Shown: one piece after another, positions 1 through 8,464 of the stretch
Layout of the letters: the number at the start of each line of letters is the position of its first letter
Numbering within the stretch: position 1 is the stretch's first letter
DNA from: Prescottella equi
GTDB taxonomy: Bacteria > Actinomycetota > Actinomycetes > Mycobacteriales > Mycobacteriaceae
Assembly: GCF_002094305.1 (NCBI RefSeq)
Contig: NZ_LWTX01000001.1
Span: forward strand, 186,001-250,000
Direction: 5' to 3'
DNA: 64,000 nucleotides
Made by a program: the position numbers and the translations under genes
Notes under the pieces: model-generated
Told to the model about the DNA's origin: nothing
Databases searched by the model: none
Seen by the model: the letters and a program-made list of their open reading frames with translations, nothing else

Positions 1-85
1 CGGCGATGTCGGGAAGTGTTGCCCCGCAACGACCGAGCGCCGCGATCGCCCGGTCCGCCAACAGTCCTGTGCCGGGAAGTGTCAT
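1..85 (-). CDS. N-terminus of a gene coupled to hglS, possibly the lysine-pathway aldehyde dehydrogenase (partial)
   Basis: Only the first 28 codons lie in the window (MTLPGTGLLADRAIAALGRC and onward) and the frame stays open to the edge. The ATG overlaps the hglS stop codon in an ATGA, so the two genes are translationally coupled. No catalytic motif is visible. In related actinobacteria the gene next to hglS and lat is often the aldehyde dehydrogenase that oxidises the semialdehyde made by Lat to 2-aminoadipate, and a short helical N-terminus would fit that. The coding call is good; the product is inferred from context only. Confidence 0.5.
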   Translation of the reverse strand, partial: MTLPGTGLLADRAIAALGRCGATLPDIA

Positions 86-1353
86 CGCCGTTGTCCTCTC
101 GACTGTTCCTGCTGACGTCGGTACAGCTCGTACGGATCGTGGATGTCCCGGCCGATCGCCGCCGCCAGCGAGGCGCGGGAGAAGTCGGTGCCGGACTCTG
201 CGGCGGACGCGGCAGTGTCGGTGTGGGTGTCGGTGTCGGTGTCGAGATTCGATCGGAAGATGCCGGCCGCGGACTTCGGTAGGAAGTCCTCGTAGACGAT
301 CGGTTCGCGCACCCCGTCGTGGTACGTGAAGTAGGCGGCCTCGTGTTTCTCGAGTTCGTCCTCCGACGCCGGGAACCGCTTGTCCCACAGTCCGTTCGCG
401 TTCGACGGATCCGCGTCCATCAGCTCGTCGTAGAGTGCCCGCCCACTCGGGGTGAGTGCGATCCCGCGTGCCTCGACCTCGCCGAACCGCACCCGCAGCG
501 CGCCGTCGGTGACCGAGCCGTCGGGCAGCGCGAAGCGGCGCGGTTCGGCCAGCGCCCGGAACGACGTCTGCCGCAGCAGCACCGGCGGGCCGTCCCACCG
601 CGGCGGCCCCTGGATCCGGTCGATCATCGCGATGCCGCGCGCCGACATCCGCGCGTACAGGTCGTCGATGTCGAGCACCCGCGGCGTCAGGTGATTGATG
701 TGGGTGCTGGTGACGCCGCCGATGTCCGCGGCCACCGCGGAGACCTGCTCGAGTTCGCGATACCACCCCAGGTCCACCGGTTCGTGCGACAACTCGAACA
801 CCGACGTCGCGAGCGCCACGAAGCGCTGCGCCTGCGGCTCGTCGAGGCCCCCGTCGTCCGCGGCGCGGCGGGCCAATGACAACAGCACGTCCGGGAACAA
901 GCGACGGCGTGCCAGGAAGCCGTCGAGTTGCCGCTGCAGGTCGGCATCGAAAAAGCGCCGATCCGATGTCGTCAGCATCGACGTGAACACCCGGAACGGG
1001 TTACGCGCCAACTCGTAGGGATCGATCGGGCGGAAGGCGGTGGATACCACCGGCACCGGCGGCGTCGCCTCGCGCAGGTCGTAGAAGCCCACCGGGTACA
1101 TGCCGAAGCCGGCGAACAGCACCGCGACGTCGTGCATCTCCGCCGGCGTCCCGACCCGGATTGCGCCATGCCGTTCCGCGGTCACCCGTCCGATGCTGCC
1201 GAGGCGTTCCGCGGTGTCCGGGTGCGCGGCCAGATGGTCCGCATTGACCTGTTCGGTGACGTCCACGAGCGTCGTGTACTCCGGAACCTCGCGGCCGTAC
1301 ATGCGAGACAGCGCCGCAGCGAATCTCGACCGCAGTTCGTGGATTTCGGCCAT
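82..1353 (-). CDS. hglS: 2-oxoadipate dioxygenase/decarboxylase (HglS/YdcJ, DUF1338 family)
   Basis: A 423-residue protein of the DUF1338 family. The characterised member, HglS, is a non-haem iron enzyme that turns 2-oxoadipate into D-2-hydroxyglutarate during lysine breakdown. Candidate metal histidines are His62 (in ERHGAIRVG) and His218 or His221 (in STHINHLTPR). The ATG at 1353 follows an AGGAG ribosome site; the open frame further upstream has no family similarity. It is divergent from lysine 6-transaminase lat across 65 bases and overlaps the next gene by ATGA, which supports a lysine catabolic role. The C-terminal third contains a low-complexity Asp-Thr run encoded by a short tandem repeat. 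Confidence 0.88.
   Translation of the reverse strand: MAEIHELRSRFAAALSRMYGREVPEYTTLVDVTEQVNADHLAAHPDTAERLGSIGRVTAERHGAIRVGTPAEMHDVAVLFAGFGMYPVGFYDLREATPPVPVVSTAFRPIDPYELARNPFRVFTSMLTTSDRRFFDADLQRQLDGFLARRRLFPDVLLSLARRAADDGGLDEPQAQRFVALATSVFELSHEPVDLGWYRELEQVSAVAADIGGVTSTHINHLTPRVLDIDDLYARMSARGIAMIDRIQGPPRWDGPPVLLRQTSFRALAEPRRFALPDGSVTDGALRVRFGEVEARGIALTPSGRALYDELMDADPSNANGLWDKRFPASEDELEKHEAAYFTYHDGVREPIVYEDFLPKSAAGIFRSNLDTDTDTHTDTAASAAESGTDFSRASLAAAIGRDIHDPYELYRRQQEQSRGQRR
215..244. repeat. five tandem copies of a 6-base unit inside hglS
   Basis: GTGTCG is repeated five times, with one copy reading GTGTGG. On the minus strand it encodes alternating Asp-Thr (one Asp replaced by His). The unit is a multiple of three, so a change in copy number would keep the reading frame. 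Confidence 0.85.
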
Positions 1354-1406
1354 CGCTCCTCGATCGTACGAGCCTCGATGCCCGGACGTGGGGCGGAACG
1401 CTGACG

Positions 1407-1412
1407 TAGCCT
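1407..1412 (+). promoter_or_regulatory. -10 element for leaderless lat transcript
   Basis: TAGCCT lies six bases before the ATG of lat, and there is no ribosome site. This spacing puts the transcription start at or next to the ATG and is the same arrangement seen before many other genes in this window. Confidence 0.5.
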
Positions 1413-1418
1413 TTGAGC

Positions 1419-2759
1419 ATGAGCACCGCGGTCCGCCCCGCGGCCGGTGACTCGGACCTGCCGGCCGGGCGAGTGCACGACGTCCTGCGAGCGCACATGC
1501 TCGCGGACGGTTTCGACCTGGTCCTCGATCTGGAGGCCTCACGCGGAGTGAGCGTGGTCGATCAACGGGACGGCACCGCGTATCTGGACATGTTCGGGTT
1601 CTTCGCGTCGTCCGCGCTCGGCATGAACCATCCGGCACTCGCCGACGACGGCGCGTTCCGTCACGAACTCGCGACCGCTGCGATAAACAAGCCCAGCAAC
1701 TCCGACGTCTACACCGTCCCGATGGCGCGGTTCGTCGACACGTTCGCGCGGGTGCTCGGGGATCCGGCGCTGCCGCACCTGTTCTTCGTCGACGGCGGCA
1801 CCCTCGCCGTGGAGAACGCGCTCAAGGTCGCGTTCGACTGGAAGAGCCGCCGCAACGAGGCCGCCGGACGCGATCCCGCGCTCGGCACCCGGGTGCTGCA
1901 CCTGACCGAGGCGTTCCACGGGCGCAGCGGCTACACGCTCTCGCTCACCAACACCGACCCCACCAAGATCGCGCGGTTCCCCAAGTTCGACTGGCCACGG
2001 ATCGACGCGCCGTACCTGACCGACGGACAGGACGTGGAACAGGCCGAGGAACGCGCTCTCGCGCAGGCCCGGCGGGCATTCGCCGACCACCCGCACGACA
2101 TCGCGTGCTTCGTCGCCGAACCGATCCAGGGCGAGGGCGGCGACCACCACTTCCGGCCCGAGTTCTTCGCCCGCATGCGGGAGTTGTGCCTCGAACACGA
2201 CGCGCTGCTGATCTTCGACGAGGTCCAGACGGGCTGCGGGCTCACCGGAACCGCGTGGGCGTACCAGCAGCTGGGCGTCACCCCCGACATCGTCGCTTTC
2301 GGCAAGAAGACGCAGGTGTGCGGGATCATGGCCGGCGGCCGCGTCGACGAGGTGCACGACAACGTCTTCGAGGTGAGCTCGCGGATCAACTCGACGTGGG
2401 GCGGCAACCTCACCGACATGGTCCGGGCCCGCCGGATCCTCGAAGTGATCGAGGAGGACCGTCTGATCGACCGCGCCCGGCTGTGCGGCACCCACCTGTT
2501 GCGCCGGCTCGACGACCTCGCGGCCGCCCACGACGCCGTCACCGAGCCACGGGGCCGCGGGCTGATGTGCGCGATCACGCTGCCGACGGCCGCGCACCGG
2601 GACCGAGTGGTGACGCGGCTGCGGGAGCGCGAACACGTCCTGTTCCTGGCGACGGGGGAGCGCGGCATCCGGTTCCGGCCGCCGCTCACCGTGACCATCG
2701 CCGAACTCGACGCCGCCGTCGACGCGCTCGATCAGACCCTGGCCGCGGTGCATCCGTAG
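1419..2759 (+). CDS. lat: L-lysine 6-transaminase (lysine epsilon-aminotransferase)
   Basis: A 446-residue class-III PLP aminotransferase, close to the usual 449 residues. It moves the epsilon-amino group of lysine to 2-oxoglutarate, giving aminoadipate semialdehyde, which cyclises to piperideine-6-carboxylate. The PLP lysine sits in IVAFGKKTQVCGIMAG (Lys296/297), and IFDEVQTG (about 265-272) carries the cofactor-binding aspartate. The ATG at 1419 is preferred to an in-frame TTG two codons earlier because a -10 element ends six bases before it. The gene is divergent from hglS, which acts later in the same pathway. In mycobacteria the orthologue is strongly induced in starvation; nothing here shows whether that holds. 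Confidence 0.92.
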   Translation: MSTAVRPAAGDSDLPAGRVHDVLRAHMLADGFDLVLDLEASRGVSVVDQRDGTAYLDMFGFFASSALGMNHPALADDGAFRHELATAAINKPSNSDVYTVPMARFVDTFARVLGDPALPHLFFVDGGTLAVENALKVAFDWKSRRNEAAGRDPALGTRVLHLTEAFHGRSGYTLSLTNTDPTKIARFPKFDWPRIDAPYLTDGQDVEQAEERALAQARRAFADHPHDIACFVAEPIQGEGGDHHFRPEFFARMRELCLEHDALLIFDEVQTGCGLTGTAWAYQQLGVTPDIVAFGKKTQVCGIMAGGRVDEVHDNVFEVSSRINSTWGGNLTDMVRARRILEVIEEDRLIDRARLCGTHLLRRLDDLAAAHDAVTEPRGRGLMCAITLPTAAHRDRVVTRLREREHVLFLATGERGIRFRPPLTVTIAELDAAVDALDQTLAAVHP

Positions 2760-2793
2760 GGGCCGAAGTCCCGAATACCTGGTGTTTCGGCCC
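2760..2793 (+). terminator. weak hairpin after lat
   Basis: GGGCCGAA at 2760-2767 pairs with TTCGGCCC at 2786-2793 across an 18-base loop. There is no T-run, so the terminator call is tentative. Confidence 0.35.
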
Positions 2794-2868
2794 ACATCGG
2801 TGGTGCGCCGGGCGGGATCGCGGCCTCGCCTCGTTACGATTGTCGAGGTCTATCGAGGAGGCAGACGA

Positions 2869-4419
2869 GTGCAGATCACCAGCGTCGGACACGCCGGATT
2901 CCACATCCAGACCGAAGCGGGGTCGATTCTCTGCGACCCGTGGGTGAATCCCGCGTACTTCGCGTCGTGGTTCCCGTTCCCGGACAACACCGGTCTCGAC
3001 TGGGACGCCCTCGGGGACGTCGACTACCTGTACGTCTCGCACCTGCACAAGGACCACTTCGATCCGGAGACCCTGGCCGCGCACGTCAACAAGGACGCCA
3101 CCGTCCTGCTCCCCGACTACCCGGTGCCGGACCTCGAGCGTGAACTCCGCAAGCTGGGCTTCACCAAGTTCTTCGAGACCGAGGACTCCGTCAAGCACAC
3201 GGTGAGCGGTCCCAAGGGCGACCTGGACATCATGATCATCGCGCTGCGCGCGCCGGCCGACGGCCCGATCGGCGACTCCGGCCTCGTCGTCTCCGACGGC
3301 GAGACCGTGTGCTTCAACATGAACGACGCCCGGCCCGTCGACATGGACCCGATGCTCGAGGCGTTCGGCAAGATCGACATCCACCTGCTGCAGTACTCGG
3401 GCGCCATCTGGTACCCGATGGTCTACGACATCCCGGCCGGCACCAAGCGCAACTTCGGCAAGCAGAAGCGCCAGCGCGGCATGGACCGCTGCCGCAGCTA
3501 CATCGAGCAGGTCGGCGCCACCTGGGTCGTGCCGTCCGCCGGTCCGCCGGTGTTCCTCGACGACGCGCTCCGTTCGCTCAACGACGATCACGGCGACGAG
3601 GGCAACATCTTCCCCGACCAGATCGTGTTCCTCGAGCAGATGAAGATCCACGGCAACGACGGCGGCCTGCTGATGATCCCCGGCTCGACCGTCGACATCC
3701 ACGGCGAGAAGGCCACCCTGGCGCATCCCATCCCGGACGCCGACGTCGAGAAGATCTTCACCGACAAGGCCGCCTACATCGAGGACATGGCGCAGCGCAT
3801 GGCGCCCGTCATCGCCGCGGAGAAGGCCTCGTGGGCGCCCGCCGAGGGTGAGCCGCTGCTCGGACCGCTCAAGGCCAAGTTCGAGCCGATCATGGCGCAG
3901 TCCGACGTGATCTGCGACGGCATCGGCTACCCGGTGGGACTGGTGATGGGGGACGAGACCGTCGTCCTCGACTTCCCGAATCGCACGGTCCGCGAGCCGC
4001 AGGAGGGGGACGGCAAGTATCGCTACGGCTTCCGCATCGCGCCCGAACTGGTGCGCACCGTGCTGCGCGACGACGAACCGGACTGGGTCAACACGATCTT
4101 CCTGTCCACCCGCTTCGAGGCGTGGCGCGTCGGCGGGTACAACGAGTTCCTCTACACGTTCTTCAAGTGCCTCACCGACGAGCGCATCGCGTACGCCGAC
4201 GGCTGGTTCGCCGAGGCGCACGACGACACCGCCTCGATCGAGGTCGGCGGCTACGAGATCCAGCGTCGCTGCCCGCACCTCAAGGCGGACCTGAGCAAGT
4301 TCGGCGTCGTCGAGGGCTCCAACCTGACGTGCAACCTGCACGGCTGGCAGTGGGACCTCGAGACCGGCCGCTGCAAGACCTCGAAGGGCCACGAACTGCG
4401 CTCGAAGAAGCTGAGCTGA
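2869..4419 (+). CDS. MBL-fold metallohydrolase fused to a C-terminal Rieske [2Fe-2S] domain
   Basis: A 516-residue protein. The N-terminal part is a metallo-beta-lactamase fold with the metal motif HLHKDHFD (residues 58-65). The last 70 or so residues form a Rieske cluster site: RCPHLK supplies the first Cys-x-His and CNLHGW the second Cys-x2-His. The GTG at 2869 follows a strong GAGGAGG site; an in-frame ATG 29 codons earlier lacks one. The combination recalls CMP-N-acetylneuraminate hydroxylase, which has the same two modules in the opposite order. The Rieske domain implies an electron partner, but none is encoded next door. The substrate is unknown. It is a stand-alone gene followed by a strong hairpin. 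Confidence 0.8.
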   Translation: MQITSVGHAGFHIQTEAGSILCDPWVNPAYFASWFPFPDNTGLDWDALGDVDYLYVSHLHKDHFDPETLAAHVNKDATVLLPDYPVPDLERELRKLGFTKFFETEDSVKHTVSGPKGDLDIMIIALRAPADGPIGDSGLVVSDGETVCFNMNDARPVDMDPMLEAFGKIDIHLLQYSGAIWYPMVYDIPAGTKRNFGKQKRQRGMDRCRSYIEQVGATWVVPSAGPPVFLDDALRSLNDDHGDEGNIFPDQIVFLEQMKIHGNDGGLLMIPGSTVDIHGEKATLAHPIPDADVEKIFTDKAAYIEDMAQRMAPVIAAEKASWAPAEGEPLLGPLKAKFEPIMAQSDVICDGIGYPVGLVMGDETVVLDFPNRTVREPQEGDGKYRYGFRIAPELVRTVLRDDEPDWVNTIFLSTRFEAWRVGGYNEFLYTFFKCLTDERIAYADGWFAEAHDDTASIEVGGYEIQRRCPHLKADLSKFGVVEGSNLTCNLHGWQWDLETGRCKTSKGHELRSKKLS

Positions 4420-4438
4420 CGGCCCACCCCACACGACA

Positions 4439-4484
4439 CGAGCCCGGCGGCCGAGACTTTCACGAGCCTCGGCCGCCGGGTTCG
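4439..4484 (+). terminator. hairpin terminator after the MBL-Rieske gene
   Basis: Arms at 4439-4455 and 4468-4484 pair over 17 bases with a single G-U and a 12-base loop. They lie 19 bases after the stop codon. Confidence 0.75.
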
Positions 4485-4486
4485 TC

Positions 4487-4492
4487 TAGATT
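4487..4492 (+). promoter_or_regulatory. -10 element for leaderless ptpB transcript
   Basis: TAGATT lies seven bases before the ATG at 4500, right after the upstream terminator. No ribosome site is present, so a leaderless message is likely. Confidence 0.5.
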
Positions 4493-4499
4493 CGGGCGC

Positions 4500-5315
4500 A
4501 TGACGTCAACCTCCGGGGAGAAGCCCGGTGCGAGCATCCCGATCGAGTCCGTCCCGAACCTGCGTGACGTCGGCGGCTACCGCACGCGGGACGGCGCGAC
4601 CATCCGGTTCGGGCGCTACTACCGCTCGACCGACCTCAGCAAGATCACCGTCGACGACGCCCCGCGTCTGGCGGAGCTCGGCCTGGTGACGGTGTTCGAC
4701 CTGCGTACCCACTCCGAGCGGGAGGCGGCGCCGGACCGGTTGCCGCCGTCGGCACGTGAGGTCCCGCTCGACGTCCTCGCCGACAAGGCGCTGCGCTCGG
4801 TGCCCGCACAGATGCAGGCCGTGATGTCGGATCCGTCGATCGCCGTGTCGATGCTGGGCGAGAACAAGGCGCTCGACTACTTCCTCGGCAGCTACCGCGA
4901 CTTCGTGACCCTGCCGAGCGCCATCGCGTCGTACCGCACGCTGTTCACGGATCTGGCTGCGCACGACAATCTTCCGGCCCTCGTGCACTGCACCACCGGC
5001 AAGGACCGCACCGGCTGGGCGTCGGCCTCGCTGTTGCTCCTGCTCGGATTGGACGAGGACGCCGTCTTCCACGAGTATCTGCTCACCAACGAGCAGTTGC
5101 TGCCGGCGTTCGCGTCGATCTTCGACAAGTTCACCGCCGCCGGCGGCAACCCGGAACTGCTGAAGCAGGTCCTCGGCGTGCGGCCGGAGTACCTCCAGGC
5201 GGCCCTCACCCAGATGCGCGAGAAGTTCGGCTCGATCGAGGGCTACTTCGCGGACGGACTCGGCATCGACGTCGCCGGACAGGACGCGATCCGCGCGCAC
5301 CTGCTGGAGGGCTGA
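4500..5315 (+). CDS. ptpB: PtpB-type tyrosine/phosphoinositide phosphatase
   Basis: A 271-residue protein, near the 276 residues of mycobacterial PtpB. The P-loop HCTTGKDRTG gives the catalytic Cys164 and Arg170 (HCx5R). The N-terminal NLRDVGGYRTRDG and the FDLRT motif are typical of this family, which removes phosphate from phosphotyrosine, phosphoserine/threonine and phosphoinositides. In M. tuberculosis PtpB is a secreted virulence phosphatase. No signal peptide is visible here, as in that protein, and a housekeeping role is equally possible. It has its own promoter. Confidence 0.85.
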   Translation: MTSTSGEKPGASIPIESVPNLRDVGGYRTRDGATIRFGRYYRSTDLSKITVDDAPRLAELGLVTVFDLRTHSEREAAPDRLPPSAREVPLDVLADKALRSVPAQMQAVMSDPSIAVSMLGENKALDYFLGSYRDFVTLPSAIASYRTLFTDLAAHDNLPALVHCTTGKDRTGWASASLLLLLGLDEDAVFHEYLLTNEQLLPAFASIFDKFTAAGGNPELLKQVLGVRPEYLQAALTQMREKFGSIEGYFADGLGIDVAGQDAIRAHLLEG

Positions 5316-5322
5316 GAGCGGC

Positions 5323-5685
5323 TCAGACGGGGATGCGCAGCGGGCGTGCCAGCACCCGCGCGGCCACCAGACCGACCACGATGCCTACGGCGTCGGCCGC
5401 CGCGTCCCACACCGAGCAACTTCGCTGGATCGGCAGGGCGCCCTGCAGCACCTCGGACACCGCGGCGAACGTCAGCAGCCACGCCGCCGTCCATCCCACG
5501 CCGATCCGGGCATAGCGCGATGTCAGGGCCAGCGCCGCGAACATCAGCGCGTGGGTGATCTTGTCGCTGTTCTCCGGTCCGCTCGGGACCGTGGAGCCGG
5601 GAGAGAACAGCATCACCAGCACGACCACCGTGGCGATCGCGAGCGGAACACAGCGCCTGTCGAATCGGTCGAGCATCGGCCTCAT
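5323..5685 (-). CDS. VanZ-like membrane protein
   Basis: A 120-residue protein with a short basic N-terminus and four hydrophobic segments (about 11-26, 40-55, 60-75 and 88-110). The NSDKITHALMFAALAL stretch and the small size match the VanZ-like family, named after a teicoplanin-resistance protein whose biochemical role is not settled. The ATG at 5685 overlaps the stop of the GNAT-like gene (ATGA). It is the last gene of a three-gene unit. Whether it affects envelope stress or glycopeptide tolerance cannot be read from sequence. Confidence 0.75.
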   Translation of the reverse strand: MRPMLDRFDRRCVPLAIATVVVLVMLFSPGSTVPSGPENSDKITHALMFAALALTSRYARIGVGWTAAWLLTFAAVSEVLQGALPIQRSCSVWDAAADAVGIVVGLVAARVLARPLRIPV

Positions 5686-6023
5686 CGTCCCGTGACGGCG
5701 AGTCCGAGCGCACCCTCGGCGAACCGGCGGACGGCCTCGGTGGCGGCCGCGAGCGCGTCGTCGTGGCCGGCGCGTGCCCACCCGCTCAGCGCGCCGTCGG
5801 CGCCGCCGGGCGTCAGCCCCACCTCGGCCAGCAGTTCACCCGTCGTGGGTTCGCACACGGCCCAGGAGAAGTGCTCCTCCGTCTCCCACTGCCGCGCACG
5901 ATCTGCGACGTAGCCGGGATCGGTGACGCCGCCGTCACGCAGCGCGGGACGGTCGTCGACCCGCTCGTCGGCGCGGAGTGCGCGCAGATACCAGGAGCCG
6001 GAGTTGATCTCGATCGGTTCCAT
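5682..6023 (-). CDS. short GNAT-like protein
   Basis: A 113-residue protein. Its N-terminal half (IEINSGSWYLRALRADER) resembles the start of RimJ-type GNAT N-acetyltransferases, and GELLAEVGL resembles their central strand. The normal acetyl-CoA loop (Q/R-x-x-G-x-G/A) is missing and the family is usually 160-190 residues, so this is either a minimal relative or an inactive one. The start ATG overlaps the stop of the DUF1707 gene (TGATG), and its own stop overlaps the VanZ-like gene, so the three are co-translated. Confidence 0.6.
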   Translation of the reverse strand: MEPIEINSGSWYLRALRADERVDDRPALRDGGVTDPGYVADRARQWETEEHFSWAVCEPTTGELLAEVGLTPGGADGALSGWARAGHDDALAAATEAVRRFAEGALGLAVTGR

Positions 6024-6424
6024 CAGCAGCTGCCGCGCCCTTTCCTGCCGTCCCTGCCGCCGAAGAGGATCGCCGCGGTCGCGGGGATCAGGAGGAAGAA
6101 CAGCCAACTGTTGTCGATCGGCACCACGAAGAACAGTGCCAGTGCCACGAACGGGATCACCGCCATGACGGTGTTGCGCCACGTCTTCTCACCGTCGACG
6201 TCCGCGGGCTCCGGAGAGACCTTCGACGGCGCGGACGGCGTGAGCGACGGCAGATCCGAGAACACCTCGTCCAGCTGCCCGCGCGTGGTGGCCGCGGCGA
6301 TCTGTCCGCTGCGCTCGTCGAACTCGACGACCGTGAGCCGGCCGTCGGAGAAGTGCTGCGACAGTGCCGCGAGCGCCTGCTCGCGTTCGGCGGTGCCGAT
6401 ACGGATCTCCGGGACGTCGGACAT
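6023..6424 (-). CDS. DUF1707 (SHOCT-like) membrane protein
   Basis: A 133-residue protein. Residues 5-57 form the DUF1707 domain common in actinobacteria (EIRIGTAEREQALAALSQHF and onward, with a conserved FDERSGQIAAA core). Two hydrophobic segments follow at about 86-104 and 106-122, and the C-terminus is basic. It heads the three-gene minus-strand unit. The function of the family is unknown; the domain is often found in front of membrane or regulatory modules. Confidence 0.75.
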   Translation of the reverse strand: MSDVPEIRIGTAEREQALAALSQHFSDGRLTVVEFDERSGQIAAATTRGQLDEVFSDLPSLTPSAPSKVSPEPADVDGEKTWRNTVMAVIPFVALALFFVVPIDNSWLFFLLIPATAAILFGGRDGRKGRGSC

Positions 6425-6449
6425 GTCGTGAAGCCTACTGCCCGAACAG

Positions 6450-6489
6450 CACTGTGCGCGCCCCGCGAATTCGCGAGGCGCGCACAGTG
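6450..6489 (-). terminator. terminator after accA3
   Basis: Perfect 13-base arms at 6450-6462 (CACTGTGCGCGCC) and 6477-6489 enclose a 14-base loop that is itself nearly palindromic. It lies just downstream of accA3 and upstream of the DUF1707 gene, so it separates two minus-strand units. Confidence 0.7.
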
Positions 6490-6516
6490 GGAAGCGGTGG
6501 GTTACCTACCGAGACA

Positions 6517-8307
6517 TCACTTCAGCTCGGCGAGAACCGTGCCCTGCGTGATGGCGGCGCCGGCCTCGACCGCGAGACCGGTGACGACACCGGCCTTGTG
6601 CGCGGTGACCGGGTTCTCCATCTTCATGGCCTCGAGAACGACGATCAGATCGCCCTCGGCGACCTCCTGGCCCTCCTCGACGGCGACCTTGACGACGGTG
6701 CCCTGCATCGGAGCCGTCACGGCGTCACCCGAAGCGGCACCGCCACCGGCGCCACCACGCTTGCGCGCCTTCGGCTTCTTGCGGATCACGCCGGCCGGGG
6801 CGCCGCCCGTGCCGATCGAGAACGAACCGGGCAGCGAGACCTCGACGCGACGGCCACCGACCTCTACGACGACCGACTGACGGGGCAGGTTCTCCTCGTC
6901 GTCCGCGGCAGCACCCGAACCGGTGAACGGCTCGATCGGGTTGTCCCACTCGGTCTCGATCCACTTGGTGTAGACGTCGAACTTCTCGCCGTCGCCGATG
7001 AACGCGGGGTTCTCGACGATGTGGCGGTGGAACGGGATGACCGTGGCGAGGCCGTCGACCTCGAACTCGGCCAGAGCACGCGCGGCACGCTGCAGCGCCT
7101 GCTCGCGGTTCTCGCCGGTGACGATCAGCTTGGCGAGCATCGAGTCGAACTGGCCGCCGATGACGTCGCCCGCGACGACACCCGAGTCCACGCGGACGCC
7201 GGGGCCCGTGGGCTCCTTGTAGACGGTGATGGGGCCGGGGGCGGGCATGAAGCCGCGGCCGGCGTCCTCGCCGTTGATGCGGAACTCGAAGGAGTGGCCG
7301 CGCGGAGTCGGATCCTCCTTGATGCTCAGCTCCTCGCCGTTGGCGATGAGGAACTGCTGGCGGACCAGGTCGATGCCGGCGGTCTCCTCGGTGACCGGGT
7401 GCTCGACCTGCAGGCGGGTGTTGACCTCGAGGAACGAGACGGTGTCGCCCTGGACCAGGTACTCGACCGTGCCGGCGCCGTAGTAGCCGGCCTCCTTGCA
7501 GATGGCCTTCGCCGACGCGTGGATGCGCGCGCGCTGATCGTCGGTCAGGAACGGCGCGGGGGCCTCCTCGACCAGCTTCTGGAAGCGGCGCTGCAGCGAG
7601 CAGTCGCGGGTGCCGGCGACGACGACGTTGCCGTGCTTGTCGGCGATGACCTGGGCCTCGACGTGGCGGGCCTTGTCCAGGTACTGCTCGACGAAGCACT
7701 CGCCGCGACCGAAGGCCGCGATGGCCTCACGGGTGGCCGACTCGAACAGCTCGGGGATCTCCTCGATGGTCTGCGCGACCTTCATGCCACGACCGCCGCC
7801 ACCGAAGGCAGCCTTGATCGCGACCGGGACGCCGTACTGCTTGGCGAACTCGACGACCTCGTCGGCGTTCTTGACCGGGTCCTTGGTGCCGGCCGCCATC
7901 GGAGCGTTCGCGCGCTCGGCGATGTGGCGGGCGGTGACCTTGTCGCCCAGGTCGCGGATCGACTGCGGCGAGGGGCCGATCCAGATCAGGCCCGCGTCGA
8001 TGACGGCCTGCGCGAAGTCGGCGTTCTCGGACAGGAAGCCGTAGCCGGGGTGGATCGCGTCGGCGCCGGACTTCTTCGCGGCTTCGAGGATCTTGTCGAA
8101 CACCAGGTAGGACTCGGCCGACGTCTGACCGCCGAGGGCGAACGCCTCGTCAGCCAGCTTCACGAACTGTGCATCCGCATCGGGCTCGGCATAGACAGCG
8201 ACGCTGCCGTAGCCGGCATCCTTCGCGGCTCGGATGACCCGCACAGCGATCTCGCCGCGGTTGGCGACGAGCACCTTCGTGATCTGCGCGCTGGCTTGAG
8301 TGGGCAC
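6517..8307 (-). CDS. accA3: acyl-CoA carboxylase alpha subunit (biotin carboxylase plus biotin carrier)
   Basis: A 596-residue protein. The biotin carboxylase domain (about 8-455) starts with [20 protein letters not shown] and includes the glycine-rich ATP loop [12 protein letters not shown]. The biotin carrier domain at the end contains EAMKMEN, with the biotinylated Lys near 562. It carboxylates biotin with ATP and bicarbonate for the acetyl- and propionyl-CoA carboxylases that feed fatty and mycolic acid synthesis. The GTG at 8307 has an AGGAGG site four bases before it; an in-frame ATG seven codons earlier does not. Beta and epsilon subunits and the biotin ligase are encoded 4-7 kb away, as in mycobacteria. 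Confidence 0.95.
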   Translation of the reverse strand: MPTQASAQITKVLVANRGEIAVRVIRAAKDAGYGSVAVYAEPDADAQFVKLADEAFALGGQTSAESYLVFDKILEAAKKSGADAIHPGYGFLSENADFAQAVIDAGLIWIGPSPQSIRDLGDKVTARHIAERANAPMAAGTKDPVKNADEVVEFAKQYGVPVAIKAAFGGGGRGMKVAQTIEEIPELFESATREAIAAFGRGECFVEQYLDKARHVEAQVIADKHGNVVVAGTRDCSLQRRFQKLVEEAPAPFLTDDQRARIHASAKAICKEAGYYGAGTVEYLVQGDTVSFLEVNTRLQVEHPVTEETAGIDLVRQQFLIANGEELSIKEDPTPRGHSFEFRINGEDAGRGFMPAPGPITVYKEPTGPGVRVDSGVVAGDVIGGQFDSMLAKLIVTGENREQALQRAARALAEFEVDGLATVIPFHRHIVENPAFIGDGEKFDVYTKWIETEWDNPIEPFTGSGAAADDEENLPRQSVVVEVGGRRVEVSLPGSFSIGTGGAPAGVIRKKPKARKRGGAGGGAASGDAVTAPMQGTVVKVAVEEGQEVAEGDLIVVLEAMKMENPVTAHKAGVVTGLAVEAGAAITQGTVLAELK

Positions 8308-8464
8308 TGAGCCTCCTGTGTTTCGCATGGTCTGTCCCCGTGGATCACCTGTGGGGTCACCGGCGGGTATCTGTTGGCATCTCATCGGAGTGTATGCATC
8401 AATCCGATAGACGATGTAACCGGATAGCGCTTACACATTAAGGGCTCGGCGCGGCATCGCAACC

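Noticed and set aside
82-1638. Longer 518-codon version of hglS
   Set aside because: The extra N-terminus runs through the promoter and start of lat and is Arg/Pro-rich; the AGGAG site and family start support 1353.
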